The notes beneath the pieces were generated by a model that worked only from the letters and a program-made list of their open reading frames with translations, ran no database searches and was not told the DNA's origin. A stretch of DNA of 64,000 nucleotides from Azovibrio restrictus (GTDB lineage: Bacteria > Bacteroidota > Bacteroidia > Chitinophagales > Chitinophagaceae). Positions 1 through 11,577 of the stretch are shown here, piece after piece. Made by a program: the position numbers and the translations under genes. Position 1 is the first letter of the stretch, and every line of letters starts with the position of its first letter. The DNA is taken from NCBI GenBank assembly GCA_029255605.1, contig JANLJF010000019.1, positions 39,413 to 103,412 on the forward strand, given 5' to 3'.

Positions 1-192
1 CAGTATAAAAAGAATGTAGGACGAACCGTACTGGTAACCCCGGTGGAAGGTAAAGACATACTGGGCGTGCTAAAAGAGGTAAAAGAAAATGAAATAGTGC
101 TGGAGGTGAAGGTGCCTAAGAAAAAAGAAACAGTAATGGTGGATATACCACTTTCTGATATTAAAAAAATAGTAGTTCAAATTATATTTTAA
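1..192 (+). CDS. rimP: Ribosome maturation factor RimP, C-terminal part (truncated by window edge)
   Basis: Open frame 1 to TAA at 190-192 (...GRTVLVTPVEGKDILGVLKEVKENEIVLEV...), directly upstream of nusA-infB as in the usual rimP-nusA-infB order. Confidence 0.8.
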   Translation, partial: QYKKNVGRTVLVTPVEGKDILGVLKEVKENEIVLEVKVPKKKETVMVDIPLSDIKKIVVQIIF

Positions 193-224
193 AAAAATGC
201 CCGTAAGGGCTAAAAATTGATAAA

Positions 225-1481
225 ATGGCAAGTATCAATCTTATCGATTCGTTCCAGGAGTTTAAAGATGCAGAGAATATTGACCGTCCTACCTTGATGA
301 AGGTTATTGAAGATGTTTTCAAAACCTTGCTCCGTAAGAAGTACGGCACCGACGAGAATTTTGACGTTATCGTGAACGACCAGACAGGTGACCTTGAGAT
401 ATTTCGCCGCCGCGAGATAGTAGAAGATGGCATGTCTGAAGACGACAACCTGCAAATAGAATACTCTGAAGCTATATTGATAGAACCCGACTACAGTGTG
501 GGTGAAGAAGTGTATGAAGAAATAAATGTGGTTGACTTTGGCCGCCGTGCTATCCTGGCTGCCAAGCAAACACTGGCTGCCCGTATCGGCGACCTGAAAA
601 AGAACAACCTGCTGAAAAAATATGCTGATCGCGTAGGTGAAATAACCAGCGCAGAAGTATACCAGATATGGAAAAAAGAGATATTACTGCTGGATGATGA
701 GGGCAACGAGGTGATCCTGCCAAAATCAGAACAAATACCTACCGACTTCTTTAAGAAAGGCGAGGCGGTACGTGCAGTAGTGAAGAAAGTAGAAATGCGC
801 AACAATACGCCGGTTATCATACTGAGCCGTACACACTCTTCTTTCCTTGAAAAACTACTGGAAATAGAGGTGCCTGAAATAATGGATGGCCTGATAGTAG
901 TGAAGAAAATAGTACGCGAACCGGGCGAGCGCGCCAAAGTAGCCGTAGAAAGCTACGACGATCGTATAGACCCGGTAGGTGCCTGCGTAGGTATGAAGGG
1001 TAGCCGTATACACGGCATCGTTCGCGAACTGCGCAATGAAAATATAGATATAATAAACTTTACAAATAATACGCAACTGCTGATACAGCGTTCGCTCACT
1101 CCGGCCCGTATCAACCGTATGGAACTGGATACCGAAGGGCAACATGCTGATGTGTACCTTGAACCAGACCAGGTATCACTGGCCATTGGTAAAAAAGGTG
1201 TGAACATTAAGCTGGCGCAAGAGTTGACGGGGTATAGCATAGATGTATACCGCGATGCACAGGATGAAGGTGTGGATTACGATATCGACCTGGACGAATT
1301 CTCAGACGAGATAGACGGCTGGGTGATAGACGAGTTCAAGAAAATAGGCTGCGATACAGCGCTGAGCGTGCTGAACCTGTCTATAAATGAACTGGTGCGC
1401 CGTACCGACCTGGAAGAAGAAACCGTACGTGAAGTGCACGAGATACTGAAGGCCGAGTTCGACAACGAACAGAACGGTTAA
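225..1481 (+). CDS. nusA: Transcription termination/antitermination factor NusA
   Basis: 418 aa; S1/KH region with DPVGACVGMKGSRIHGIVRELRNENIDI; next to infB. Confidence 0.97.
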   Translation: MASINLIDSFQEFKDAENIDRPTLMKVIEDVFKTLLRKKYGTDENFDVIVNDQTGDLEIFRRREIVEDGMSEDDNLQIEYSEAILIEPDYSVGEEVYEEINVVDFGRRAILAAKQTLAARIGDLKKNNLLKKYADRVGEITSAEVYQIWKKEILLLDDEGNEVILPKSEQIPTDFFKKGEAVRAVVKKVEMRNNTPVIILSRTHSSFLEKLLEIEVPEIMDGLIVVKKIVREPGERAKVAVESYDDRIDPVGACVGMKGSRIHGIVRELRNENIDIINFTNNTQLLIQRSLTPARINRMELDTEGQHADVYLEPDQVSLAIGKKGVNIKLAQELTGYSIDVYRDAQDEGVDYDIDLDEFSDEIDGWVIDEFKKIGCDTALSVLNLSINELVRRTDLEEETVREVHEILKAEFDNEQNG

Positions 1482-1622
1482 GGTTTCTTGAAATTTTTAA
1501 TGTGACGGGTTTCAAATTGCAGCTTGATAAGGCATTATCAGCAAAATGGCGTAGGTTTGTAGATTAGGGCAAAGAGGCTAAGTAAAGGTACTTGGCAAAA
1601 AATTATTGAGTTAAATAACCGA

Positions 1623-4600
1623 ATGGCAACAGCAACAAAGACACCAAGATTACTGGCAGCAGCCAAGGAATTCAACATCGGTAAAGATACCCTTGTTGAG
1701 TACCTTACCGCGAAAGGATTTGAGATTAATGCCAGTAATCCGAATACCAAACTAACAGAGCCGATGTACGACGCTTTGCAGGCTGAGTTTGCGCAAGACA
1801 AAGCAGCCAAACGCAAAAGCGATGAAATAGCATTGCCTAAAGGTTCGCTGTTAGAAGGTATCAAAAAGACGAAAGACGACCTGGAACTGGGTGGGAAGGA
1901 AAAGAAAGCAGAAGTACAGGAAACACCGCCGCCCGCACCGGTAGTAGAAAAGAAGAAAGAAGAAAAGCCCGCAGTAGCACAAAAGCCTGCAGACAAAGAA
2001 GAAGAAAAGCCGAATGAACCGGCTAAAGAAGTGCCGGCACCGGAGCCTGTAAAAGACCCTGAGCCCGAAAAACGCATAGAACCGGTAAAAGAACCGGAAC
2101 CCGCGCCGCCCGCACAATCGCAAAGGATAGAAGAGCCCGCCGCAGAAGCTCCGGAAGCACCTGCACATATAGATGTGAAAGCGCCGAAGTTGGGTGGGCC
2201 CAATATATTAGGTAAGATAAACCTGGATGAAATAAACCAGTCATCGCGTCCTAAAAAAGGTGCAGCACCTAAAAAGGCAGCTGCCAAAGCAGAAGAACCT
2301 GCAAAAGAAGAACCTGCAAGAGAAGAAACAGTGCAACCGGTAGCGGAAACAAAACCGGAACCGGTAGCTGAAAAGCCACAGCCGCCTGTTACACCTCCTC
2401 CGGCACCTGAAAAAGAGCCGGAAGTGAAAGCAGCGCTCCAGGCCGAAAGCAGTGAAGAGGGCGATGAAAAGCCGGAACATATAGAAATGAAGGCGCCAAA
2501 ACTGGAAGGGCCAAAGATCATCGGTAGGATAGAACTGCCGGTATCCGGCGCTAACAGGGGCGATAGTAAAGAAAAACGTAACCGTAAACGCATACCGGTT
2601 CAAAAAAAACCGGAAACCTTTAATCCTGACCAGCAGGGCAACAGGCCCGGTGGGCAACAAGGACAAGGTGCACCGGGTGGCGACCGTCGTGGTGGGTTCA
2701 ACCAGGGCCAGGGCGGACAAAACCGCGGACAGGGTGGTGGCCAGCAAGGTGGCGACCGTCGTGGTGGTTTCAGTCAAGGCCAAGGCGGGCAAAACCGTGG
2801 TGGTTTTAACCAAGGAGACCGTCGTGGACCGGGTGGTGACCGTCGCGGGCCAAGGCAAGACAGGAATGCGCCGGTATCTGCACAGCAACAGGAAATTGAT
2901 GCTAAAGCAATACAGGAAAAAATCAAACAAACGCAGGCCAAGCTGGCAGGTGGTACCAGGAACAAAAACATGAAGTCCAAGTACCGCCGTAACAAGCGGG
3001 AAGAAATGGCTGAAAAACGTGCAGCTGCAGAGCAATCTGAACAAGGCAACGTAATACAGGTTACAGAGTTTATCTCTGTAAGCGAACTGGCCAACCTGCT
3101 GGATGTAAGCTTTGCTGATGTTATCAGCAAGTGTATGAGCCTGGGTATCATGGTGTCTATCAACCAACGCCTGGATGCGGAGGTGATAGAACTGGTATCG
3201 AGTGAGTTTGGTTACGATGTGGAATTCATCAACCTGGAACAGGAAGCTGATATAGAAGAAGAAGAAACTGATGATCCGGATGAATTGCAGTCGCGTGCAC
3301 CAATTGTTACTATCATGGGTCACGTTGACCACGGTAAAACATCATTGCTCGACTATATACGCGAAGCAAACGTAGTAGCCGGTGAGGCGGGTGGTATCAC
3401 TCAGCACATTGGTGCCTACCAGGTAACTACGCCTACAGGCAAGAAGATAACCTTCCTCGATACGCCGGGTCACGAAGCGTTTACCGCGATGCGTGCGCGT
3501 GGTGCCAAAGTAGCCGACGTAGCCGTTATTGTTGTGGCAGCGGATGACGCGATCATGCCTCAAACAAAAGAAGCCATATCGCACGCCCAGGCAGCCAACC
3601 TGCCAATGGTGTTCGCTATCAATAAAATAGATAAAGAGGGTGCTAACCCTGAAAAAATAAAAGAGCAACTGGCGCAGTTGAACATCTTGGTAGAAGACTG
3701 GGGTGGTAAATACCAAAGCCAGGAAATATCAGCCAAAAAAGGTCTGAATATAGACCTGCTACTGGAAAAAATATTGCTGGAAGCAGAACTGCTGGAACTG
3801 AAAGCCAATCCTGACAGGGATGCATCTGGTAGCGTTATCGAAGCATCGCTTGATAAAGGCCGTGGTTACCAATCTACCATACTGGTACAAAACGGAACAT
3901 TGGAACAAGGTGATATGATCGTGTGCGGACAGCACTATGGTAAGATCAAAGCAATGTTTAACGAGCGTGGCCAGCGTGTAGACAAAGCAGGCCCATCGGC
4001 ACCTGTGCAAGTATTGGGCCTGAATGGTGCACCGCAGGCTGGCGAGAAATTCAAAGTATTTGAAGATGAGAATGAGGCCAAGAATGTAGCCAATCACCGT
4101 GCACAGATATTGCGCGAACAAGGCATCCGCGCCCGTAAGCACATTACACTGGATGAAATTGGCCGTCGCCTGGCGTTGGGTAACTTTAAAGAACTGGCGC
4201 TTATCATCAAAGGTGACTTTGATGGTTCGGTAGAGGCACTGAGCGATTCTCTGCAGAAACTATCTACACCGGAAGTAGCGGTAAACATCGTACACAAAGG
4301 TGTGGGCCAGATAACCGAAAGCGATGTATTGCTGGCAACGGCATCAGATGCTATCATCCTTGGCTTCCAGGTGCGCCCGTCCATACAAACGTCAAGGCTG
4401 GCAGAACAGGAAAATATCGAGATTCGTTACTATTCTATCATCTACGATGCTATCGACGAGATCAAAAGTGCTATGGAAGGGCTGCTTGAACCGAAGATCG
4501 AGAAGAAAACAGTCGGCAATATTGAAGTACGCGAAATATACAAAATTGGCGGCGTAGGTACTATCGCCGGTTGTTACGTACTGGACGGCAAAATGAGCCG

Positions 4601-4799
4601 AAATACTAAACTGAATGTAGTTCGCGATGGTATAGTGGTTTACACCGGCGAGCTTGCATCACTGAAGCGCTTTAAAGACGATGTGAAAGAAGTGAGCGCA
4701 GGTTACGAGTGCGGTTTAATGATCAAAAACTATAACGATGTGCGCGTAGGCGATATCATTGAAGGTTTTGAAGAAGTGGAAGTGAAGCGTACCCTGTAG
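1623..4799 (+). CDS. infB: Translation initiation factor IF-2
   Basis: 1058 aa; GTPase motifs [26 protein letters not shown]; long low-complexity N-terminal domain. Confidence 0.98.
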   Translation: MATATKTPRLLAAAKEFNIGKDTLVEYLTAKGFEINASNPNTKLTEPMYDALQAEFAQDKAAKRKSDEIALPKGSLLEGIKKTKDDLELGGKEKKAEVQETPPPAPVVEKKKEEKPAVAQKPADKEEEKPNEPAKEVPAPEPVKDPEPEKRIEPVKEPEPAPPAQSQRIEEPAAEAPEAPAHIDVKAPKLGGPNILGKINLDEINQSSRPKKGAAPKKAAAKAEEPAKEEPAREETVQPVAETKPEPVAEKPQPPVTPPPAPEKEPEVKAALQAESSEEGDEKPEHIEMKAPKLEGPKIIGRIELPVSGANRGDSKEKRNRKRIPVQKKPETFNPDQQGNRPGGQQGQGAPGGDRRGGFNQGQGGQNRGQGGGQQGGDRRGGFSQGQGGQNRGGFNQGDRRGPGGDRRGPRQDRNAPVSAQQQEIDAKAIQEKIKQTQAKLAGGTRNKNMKSKYRRNKREEMAEKRAAAEQSEQGNVIQVTEFISVSELANLLDVSFADVISKCMSLGIMVSINQRLDAEVIELVSSEFGYDVEFINLEQEADIEEEETDDPDELQSRAPIVTIMGHVDHGKTSLLDYIREANVVAGEAGGITQHIGAYQVTTPTGKKITFLDTPGHEAFTAMRARGAKVADVAVIVVAADDAIMPQTKEAISHAQAANLPMVFAINKIDKEGANPEKIKEQLAQLNILVEDWGGKYQSQEISAKKGLNIDLLLEKILLEAELLELKANPDRDASGSVIEASLDKGRGYQSTILVQNGTLEQGDMIVCGQHYGKIKAMFNERGQRVDKAGPSAPVQVLGLNGAPQAGEKFKVFEDENEAKNVANHRAQILREQGIRARKHITLDEIGRRLALGNFKELALIIKGDFDGSVEALSDSLQKLSTPEVAVNIVHKGVGQITESDVLLATASDAIILGFQVRPSIQTSRLAEQENIEIRYYSIIYDAIDEIKSAMEGLLEPKIEKKTVGNIEVREIYKIGGVGTIAGCYVLDGKMSRNTKLNVVRDGIVVYTGELASLKRFKDDVKEVSAGYECGLMIKNYNDVRVGDIIEGFEEVEVKRTL

Positions 4800-4818
4800 C
4801 GTACCTTAATATAATATT

Positions 4819-4847
4819 AAAGAAGAGGCTATTCGGCCTCTTCTTTT
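4819..4847. terminator. Rho-independent terminator after infB
   Basis: AAAGAAGAGGC-TATTCG-GCCTCTTCTTTT stem-loop 20 nt after the infB stop. Confidence 0.85.
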
Positions 4848-4945
4848 GTTTTAATGTTAGGAGTAATAAAGCAAACGCAGGAAAGCAGCAGATAAATTAA
4901 TTAACTTCGCACACTCATAATTTTGAGGCTAATAATACGTTATAC

Positions 4946-6031
4946 ATGAGTTCTGTTCTGGAAAAGCTGGAAATGATAAAGGCGCGGTTTGATGATATGG
5001 GTGTGGCACTCACCAACCCGGAGATCGTGAACGATAACAAGAAGTTCTCGCAGATAAGCCGTGAATACCGCAAGCTGGAAAAGATAGTAGATGCCTATAA
5101 ACGCTACAAGGCTTGCATCGATGGTATCGAGTTTGCAAAGGAAGTGCTGGCAACGGAAAGCGATGCAGACCTGCGCGATATGGCTAAAGAAGACCTGGAT
5201 AAGCAGGAAGGCGAACTGGAAGCATTGGAAGGCGAAGTAAAACAACTATTGATACCTAAAGACCCGCAGGACGAGAAGAATGCCATTATAGAAGTGCGCG
5301 CGGGTACGGGTGGTGATGAAGCCAGCCTTTTTGCCGGCGACCTGTACAGGATGTACATGCGCTATTGTGAAAAGAAAGGCTGGAAAATAGCAGTACTTTC
5401 AGAAACAGAAGGTACCGTGGGTGGTTATAAAGAAGTGCAGCTGGAAGTAGAAGGTGAAGACGTATATGGTACGCTGAAATTTGAAAGTGGTGTGCACCGT
5501 GTGCAGCGTGTACCGGCTACGGAAGCCAGCGGCCGTGTACATACATCGGCAGCTACAGTGGCTATCATGCCGGAAGCTGAGGAGATAGATTTTGAACTGA
5601 AAGAAAGCGACCTGAAAATGGAAACAGCACGAAGCGGTGGTGCAGGTGGGCAGAACGTGAACAAGGTAGAAACGAAGGTGATATTAACACACGTACCCAC
5701 AGGTACGGTAATAACCTGCCAAACGGAACGTACCCAGCTTGGAAACCGTGAAAAAGCTACCCAGATGATGCGTACCAAACTATATGAAGAACAGGTGCGT
5801 AAACATGAAGACGAAATAGCCCGCAGGCGCAAAAGCCTTGTGAGCAGCGGTGACCGTAGTGCCAAAATACGCACGTACAACTATCCGCAGGGGCGTGTTA
5901 CCGACCACCGTATTAATATGACTATTTATAACCTGGATAGTTTTATGAATGGTGAAATTGATGAAATGCTGAGTGCCCTGCAATTTGCCGAAAACGCAGA
6001 AAAAATGCAGGCGGGCGAAACGGTTATATAA
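4946..6031 (+). CDS. prfA: Peptide chain release factor 1
   Basis: 361 aa; GGQ motif in [38 protein letters not shown]. Confidence 0.97.
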   Translation: MSSVLEKLEMIKARFDDMGVALTNPEIVNDNKKFSQISREYRKLEKIVDAYKRYKACIDGIEFAKEVLATESDADLRDMAKEDLDKQEGELEALEGEVKQLLIPKDPQDEKNAIIEVRAGTGGDEASLFAGDLYRMYMRYCEKKGWKIAVLSETEGTVGGYKEVQLEVEGEDVYGTLKFESGVHRVQRVPATEASGRVHTSAATVAIMPEAEEIDFELKESDLKMETARSGGAGGQNVNKVETKVILTHVPTGTVITCQTERTQLGNREKATQMMRTKLYEEQVRKHEDEIARRRKSLVSSGDRSAKIRTYNYPQGRVTDHRINMTIYNLDSFMNGEIDEMLSALQFAENAEKMQAGETVI

Positions 6032-6096
6032 GCTTAATCCGCACCATTGGATAATAATAACTATGTTTAAACCATCTTTTTAATCATAACCAGGAA

Positions 6097-7068
6097 ATGA
6101 GTACAACTCGTTTTGACATTGTAGACGTAGCGCAAACCCTGCGCGCTAAGCGACGCACCATTATCATCGTTACCATAGTAGCAGGTATATTGGGTGCTGC
6201 TTTTTACCTCATCAGCAAAAAGGAATATAAGGCAGAAGGCAGCTTCCTGATGACCAACCCGCTGTATACAGACCGCAACAACCTGTTTCAGAGCTGGGGT
6301 ATCAACTTCGTAGACTACTTTGCCGGTGATGATGATGTGGATAGGATCATGACCGTAGTAGAATCGGATACGGTGAAGCGTGCCGTAGCTGAAAAGCTGA
6401 ACCTGGCCGCTGCCTATGGCCTGGATGTATCGAAGCCCAAAGAGGCTAAAAAGCTGATGGACATTGTGAAGGACAACTACAAAGTGGTGCGCACAGAATA
6501 TAACAACTGTGATGTAAGCTATGTAGATACCGACCCGCAGCGCGCAGCCGAGGTGGTAAATGAGAGTATGCGTACCATAGAGCAGATATTCCGCGGCTAT
6601 TATATTGATCAGCGCAATCGCATGATAGCAGTACTGAATGCACAGGTGGTAACAATGGATAGTTCCATCAATGTATTGACGGACTCACTTGCCAATATGC
6701 GCGACAGGTATGGTATTTACAGCATCATCAACCCTGCACGCGAAAACCTGCAGGTTAGCGATGTAAAAGGCGGTGGTGCCGGTTTTGGCAGGGCCATAGA
6801 AGAAATACAAAACATAGAATCTATTAAAGACCAGTTGGTAATAGACCGCACGAAGTTCATTTCAAGAATGAATGAATATAAGACCACACAACATGAGAAG
6901 GATATAAAGCTGCTGCACATACTGTCATCTGCAAGGCCACCGGCAAAAGCTAAGCCACCGGGCCTCACACTTACTACCTTGTCTTGTGCACTGATAGGTT
7001 TTTTCTTTGCGTGCATATATATGCTCATATCCACTTATTACCGCCGTATTATAGTTATAGAGCGCTAA
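6097..7068 (+). CDS. Wzz-like polysaccharide chain-length determinant / lipopolysaccharide biosynthesis protein
   Basis: N-terminal TM after RAKRRTIIIVTIVAGILGAAFYLISKKEYKAEGSFL, C-terminal PPAKAKPPG then TM; Wzz-type topology. Confidence 0.75.
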   Translation: MSTTRFDIVDVAQTLRAKRRTIIIVTIVAGILGAAFYLISKKEYKAEGSFLMTNPLYTDRNNLFQSWGINFVDYFAGDDDVDRIMTVVESDTVKRAVAEKLNLAAAYGLDVSKPKEAKKLMDIVKDNYKVVRTEYNNCDVSYVDTDPQRAAEVVNESMRTIEQIFRGYYIDQRNRMIAVLNAQVVTMDSSINVLTDSLANMRDRYGIYSIINPARENLQVSDVKGGGAGFGRAIEEIQNIESIKDQLVIDRTKFISRMNEYKTTQHEKDIKLLHILSSARPPAKAKPPGLTLTTLSCALIGFFFACIYMLISTYYRRIIVIER

Positions 7069-8550
7069 ATGGAGCTAGAACAGCAACAGACACCGTTGTT
7101 TACAGGCAAATGGGCACAAGCCCTGTGCTGGGGAGTACTTTTTATTTCCCTGGCGCTGTTTGCCTATAAGGGTGATTTCATGTATGCTGCTTTGCCGTTT
7201 GGTTTCCTGTTCCTGCTGCTGACGGGCGTAAACTGGAAAACAGCTTTCTGGGTATTCATTTTCAGCGTTCCCATATCTATGGATGTGGCGTTCTTTAATG
7301 ATACGCTGGCTACGTCGGTGCCAGATGAACCCATGATGTGGATATTCCTGCTATTGATAGCTGTACTGATAGCGCGCCAGCCCGGATTGATGTCGAGAGG
7401 GTGGCTAAGCAATCCATTGGTGCTTATCATAGCATTACAGTACGTATGGATGGTAGTAGCGGTTTGTTATTCGCATATGCCTTTGGTATCGCTGAAGTTC
7501 ATGGCTGCGAAAACATGGTTCCTTGTGTCCTTCTTTGTGCTGCCTCAATTCATATTTACAGAGAAGAAGGATTTTATAAAAGGTTTCTGGGTTACGTTCT
7601 TTCCATTGGTAGGTACCATTGTTGCGGTAGTGATAAGGCACGCTGCTATCGGTTTCAACTTTCGTAAGATAGAGCTGGCCATTGGCGATATATACTTCAA
7701 TCACGTAGATTATTCTACCGTCATGTCTATGTTCTACCCGTTGCTTTGGGTAGCATTACCACTCACAAAAGATAAAAATCCATTTCTACGCCTGGCACTG
7801 GTGGGGTTAATACTTGCCTTTATACCGGCTTTGTATGTAACCTATGCACGTGCGGCTATGCTGGCGGTGATATTTGCGATAGCAGTGGGTGTAGCTATCA
7901 GGCTGAGGCTGGCGAATGTCATTATGCCTGTATTCTTCCTGTCGCTTACCTTGCTGATAGGCTATATGGTGAAGGATAAAAAGTTCATGGATTTCCGTCC
8001 TGATTACGAACGTACGTTCATGCGCCAGAAGTTTACCGATCACGTTATTGCTACCTTCAAAGGGCAGGACATGTCGTCTATGGAACGCCTGTATCGCTGG
8101 GTGGCGGGTGCGCGTATGAGTATGGATGAACCTGTAAAAGGTTACGGTCCTAATACCTTCTACTATTATTACAAACCATACGGCGTACCGTCTTTTGAAA
8201 CATACGTGAGCCGCAACTTCGAAAAATCCACCACGCACAACTACTTCCTGTATATGCTCGTAGAGCAGGGCTGGCCGGCGATGATACTGTATGGTATTAT
8301 GGTAACGGTAGTAATAGCACAGGCACAGCGAACGTATCACCGTTTTAAAGACCGCTTTTATAAATGGGTAACGCTGGGTGTGGTCATGATGTTCAGCGCA
8401 GGCTTCATTAACAACTTCTTTTCAGAATTGATAGAAACCCATAAAGTAGGCTTTCTCTTTTACATGAGCATAGGCTTGCTGGTAGTGCTTACTGCCAAAA
8501 GCAAGCAACTGGAAAAAGAAGACGCAGAAAAGAATGCTGCTATTGCCTAA
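7069..8550 (+). CDS. O-antigen ligase/polymerase family membrane protein
   Basis: 493 aa polytopic protein; late region GYGPNTFYYYY...THNYFLYMLVEQGWPAMILYG typical of Wzy_C/O-antigen ligase families; abuts the Wzz-like gene. Confidence 0.75.
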   Translation: MELEQQQTPLFTGKWAQALCWGVLFISLALFAYKGDFMYAALPFGFLFLLLTGVNWKTAFWVFIFSVPISMDVAFFNDTLATSVPDEPMMWIFLLLIAVLIARQPGLMSRGWLSNPLVLIIALQYVWMVVAVCYSHMPLVSLKFMAAKTWFLVSFFVLPQFIFTEKKDFIKGFWVTFFPLVGTIVAVVIRHAAIGFNFRKIELAIGDIYFNHVDYSTVMSMFYPLLWVALPLTKDKNPFLRLALVGLILAFIPALYVTYARAAMLAVIFAIAVGVAIRLRLANVIMPVFFLSLTLLIGYMVKDKKFMDFRPDYERTFMRQKFTDHVIATFKGQDMSSMERLYRWVAGARMSMDEPVKGYGPNTFYYYYKPYGVPSFETYVSRNFEKSTTHNYFLYMLVEQGWPAMILYGIMVTVVIAQAQRTYHRFKDRFYKWVTLGVVMMFSAGFINNFFSELIETHKVGFLFYMSIGLLVVLTAKSKQLEKEDAEKNAAIA

Positions 8551-10556
8551 GCAACAGCAGGTTCTATCCAGGCTTCATTATCTTTCAGTAATTGTATCAG
8601 TTCGCTAACGGCTATTTCACTCGGCACATTTTTCTTTACTACTTCTTTGCCCTTGTATAGGGTTATTTTACCCGGGCCACTACCTACATAGCCAAAGTCA
8701 GCATCAGCCATTTCGCCCGGGCCGTTTACAATGCAACCCATAATGGCAATCTTCACACCCTTCAGGTGATTGGTAGCATTGCGAATTTTCGCCGTAGTTT
8801 CCTGCAGGTCAAAGAGGGTGCGGCCGCAACTGGGGCAGCTGATGTATTCCGTTTTGCTGATGCGTGTACGTGTAGCCTGCAGTATAGAAAAGCCGGTATT
8901 ATTCAGGAATTGATGATTGTTCTTTACTTCCAGGTAGGTGCGCCCTGTCATTTGTATGTTCTGCACCTGCTGCATGTTATTCCACAGCCATACACCGTCG
9001 CCCATGCCATCCAGCAGCAAGCCGCCAGCATCGGTTGCAAAGTCTATCAGTTGTTCATCTACTGTTTTGTCTTTATTCTCTATGCACAGTATCAGGGGGC
9101 ATTTCACTTGTTGCTCCATCAGTGCTATCACAAAGCGCCGGATGGATGGCATGCGGTGCGCATTGCTGCTTTCCAGGCACAGCACCACCTTTTCATTCCC
9201 TTTCAGTCTATCTATCAGCAGTGCCAGCATCTCCCATTCTGCGTTGGTATTTACCGTTACAAAATGCAGGTGTTCCGGTGCTGCAGCTAGTTGTAAATAT
9301 TCGCCGGCATGGTATAGCGGATGGTATTTTTCTTTATCACTGGCCTGATGCCATGTAGCATGGTTGCATATTACTTGCAATGTGCCGGGTAATGCAAAGT
9401 CGAGTATCTTATTGCCTGTGTAGATGTAGTCTGCTGCGGCATCGCCAATATTCCACTTGTCAGTAGCTTCATCGTATTTATAGCCTATAGCCTGCAGGTC
9501 GGTATGATGAATGGTGGCAGCATCTATATAGTCGGCCACTACTACGGGCACATGGCCGCTACCTATATTGTTTACGGTAACAGATGTACGCCTTGTATAC
9601 GCAAATGGATTGTAAGGCAATTGTATCTTTTCTGCATCACTCAATGGTTGCACAGGTTCGTGCAGTTGCCTGTTAGTATACCTGCCCACAATGTCTTTAC
9701 ATACCGGTATTTCAAACTCAGGGTCTTCCGTTAGCGATACACGTATCGTATCGCCAATGCCATCTTCCAACAGTGTGCCGATGCCTATGGCGCTTTTTAT
9801 ACGGCCATCTTCACCATCGCCCGCTTCTGTCACGCCCAGGTGCAGCGGGTAGCATTCGCCAAATTCATTGTCCATCTGTTGTATCAGCAAACGGTAGGCC
9901 TGCACCATCACCTGCGGGTTGCTCGATTTCATGCTCAATACTATCTGGTGATAGTTTTCATCACGCGCTATGCGCAGAAACTCCATGGCACTTTCTACCA
10001 TGCCTATTGGCGTATCGCCATAGCGGCTCATAATACGGTCGCTGAGCGAACCGTGGTTGGTACCTATGCGCATAGCAGTGCCATACTCTTTGCAAATCTT
10101 TACCAGCGGTGTAAAACGGTCACGTATGCGGTCTATTTCTGCACTGTATTCTGCATCTGTATATTCTATGATGTCAAACTTTTTCTTGTCAATATAGTTG
10201 CCGGGGTTTACACGTACTTTTTCTATAATCCGCGCAGCTATTTCGGCGGCATTGGGTGTAAAGTGTATATCGGCTACCAGTGGCGTATGATAACCCTGTG
10301 CTTCCAGTTGCTCTTTTATCACCCGCAGGTTCTCGGCCTCTTTCTTGCTGGGGGCGGTGATGCGCACCAGTTCTGCACCTGCTTCTATACAACGTATGGT
10401 TTGTGCCACTGTTGCGGCGGTATCCATCGTGTCGGTAGTGGTCATGGTTTGTATCCGTATCGGGTTGCCATTGCCCAATAGCAGGTCACCAACTTTTACT
10501 TCACGGGTTTTTAGTCTTTTGTAAGATGTTAAAGACGCACTGTAATACTGCAACAT
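8547..10556 (-). CDS. ispG: (E)-4-hydroxy-3-methylbut-2-enyl-diphosphate synthase, long form
   Basis: TREVKVGDLLLGNGNPIRIQTMTTTDTMDT...VRVNPGNY...; C-terminal YISCPSCGRTLFDL and GCIVNGPGE Fe-S motifs. Start chosen at internal Met (MLQYYSASLTSYKRLKTREV); the track ORF extends to 10670. Confidence 0.95.
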   Translation of the reverse strand: MLQYYSASLTSYKRLKTREVKVGDLLLGNGNPIRIQTMTTTDTMDTAATVAQTIRCIEAGAELVRITAPSKKEAENLRVIKEQLEAQGYHTPLVADIHFTPNAAEIAARIIEKVRVNPGNYIDKKKFDIIEYTDAEYSAEIDRIRDRFTPLVKICKEYGTAMRIGTNHGSLSDRIMSRYGDTPIGMVESAMEFLRIARDENYHQIVLSMKSSNPQVMVQAYRLLIQQMDNEFGECYPLHLGVTEAGDGEDGRIKSAIGIGTLLEDGIGDTIRVSLTEDPEFEIPVCKDIVGRYTNRQLHEPVQPLSDAEKIQLPYNPFAYTRRTSVTVNNIGSGHVPVVVADYIDAATIHHTDLQAIGYKYDEATDKWNIGDAAADYIYTGNKILDFALPGTLQVICNHATWHQASDKEKYHPLYHAGEYLQLAAAPEHLHFVTVNTNAEWEMLALLIDRLKGNEKVVLCLESSNAHRMPSIRRFVIALMEQQVKCPLILCIENKDKTVDEQLIDFATDAGGLLLDGMGDGVWLWNNMQQVQNIQMTGRTYLEVKNNHQFLNNTGFSILQATRTRISKTEYISCPSCGRTLFDLQETTAKIRNATNHLKGVKIAIMGCIVNGPGEMADADFGYVGSGPGKITLYKGKEVVKKNVPSEIAVSELIQLLKDNEAWIEPAVA

Positions 10557-10740
10557 ATAGCCTTCTGAAAATGCACTGCAAAGGTAACAGGAATGGGTGA
10601 TGATGAAATGTGAAAATATCGGTTTTATAAATGTTTGTATTGTTTTATGTATCTGTCTATCCGTCAACAAATTGTTACCGTCTATGCCAAAACTTATGTT
10701 TTTTTGAGAAACAGTAGTATTTTAGCACAACCATTTACAG

Positions 10741-11505
10741 GTGATGCAATACGAAATCAAACAACTAGGCAAATTCAGGTTTGTAGAAGAAGGTGAAGGC
10801 GAGCCGTTGGTGCTCCTGCACGGCCTTTTTGGTGCGTTAAGCAACTTTAAAGACCTCGTTGACCATTTCAAGTTGACGCATAAGGTTTTTATCCCGATGC
10901 TTCCCCTGTTCGACCTCTCACTGCTGGATACAACCGTTTCCGGGCTGGCTAAATATGTCCAGAAATTTATTGACGCAAAAGAGCTTAAAAATGTACACCT
11001 GTTGGGCAATTCCCTTGGTGGGCACGTAGGGCTTGTTTATACGCTGAAGCATCAGGATACTGTTAAAACCATAACCCTCACTGGCAGTTCCGGCCTGTTT
11101 GAGAATGGTATGGGCGAAACCTATCCTAAACGCGGCGATTACGAATACATCCGTAAAAAAACGGAGCTTACTTTCTATGATCCTGCTGTAGCTACTAAAG
11201 AGCTGGTAGATGAGGTATATTCCATTACCAATAACAGGCTTAAAGTTCTGAAAATCATTTCGCTGGCAAAATCAGCCATACGCCACAACCTGGGCGATGA
11301 GTTGCAGGAAATAAAGGTGCCTACCTGCCTGATATGGGGTAAGAATGATACCATTACACCCCCTATGGTGGCTGAGGAATTCAAAAAACTGATACCTAAT
11401 TCAGAATTGCACTGGATAGATAAGTGTGGCCACGCACCTATGATGGAAGTACCGGGCGAGTTTAATAAAATACTTAGCGGGTTCCTGGAGAAGCATAAAG
11501 GATAA
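10741..11505 (+). CDS. Alpha/beta-fold hydrolase
   Basis: 254 aa; LLHGLFGALSNF, nucleophile elbow LLGNSLGGHV, late GHAPMMEVP His. GTG/ATG start. Confidence 0.9.
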   Translation: MMQYEIKQLGKFRFVEEGEGEPLVLLHGLFGALSNFKDLVDHFKLTHKVFIPMLPLFDLSLLDTTVSGLAKYVQKFIDAKELKNVHLLGNSLGGHVGLVYTLKHQDTVKTITLTGSSGLFENGMGETYPKRGDYEYIRKKTELTFYDPAVATKELVDEVYSITNNRLKVLKIISLAKSAIRHNLGDELQEIKVPTCLIWGKNDTITPPMVAEEFKKLIPNSELHWIDKCGHAPMMEVPGEFNKILSGFLEKHKG

Positions 11506-11577
11506 AAATTTCATAAATTGTCATGTGCATGTTGAAAAATGCAAATAGTACCGAACTGGTGCGCAATTTGCATTGTT

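Noticed and set aside
1538-3332. Long antisense ORFs (351 aa and 363 aa, minus strand) opposite infB
   Set aside because: They mirror the low-complexity IF-2 N-terminus, have repetitive Ser/Gly/Phe or Tyr/Arg-rich composition and no family resemblance; sense-strand infB is certain.
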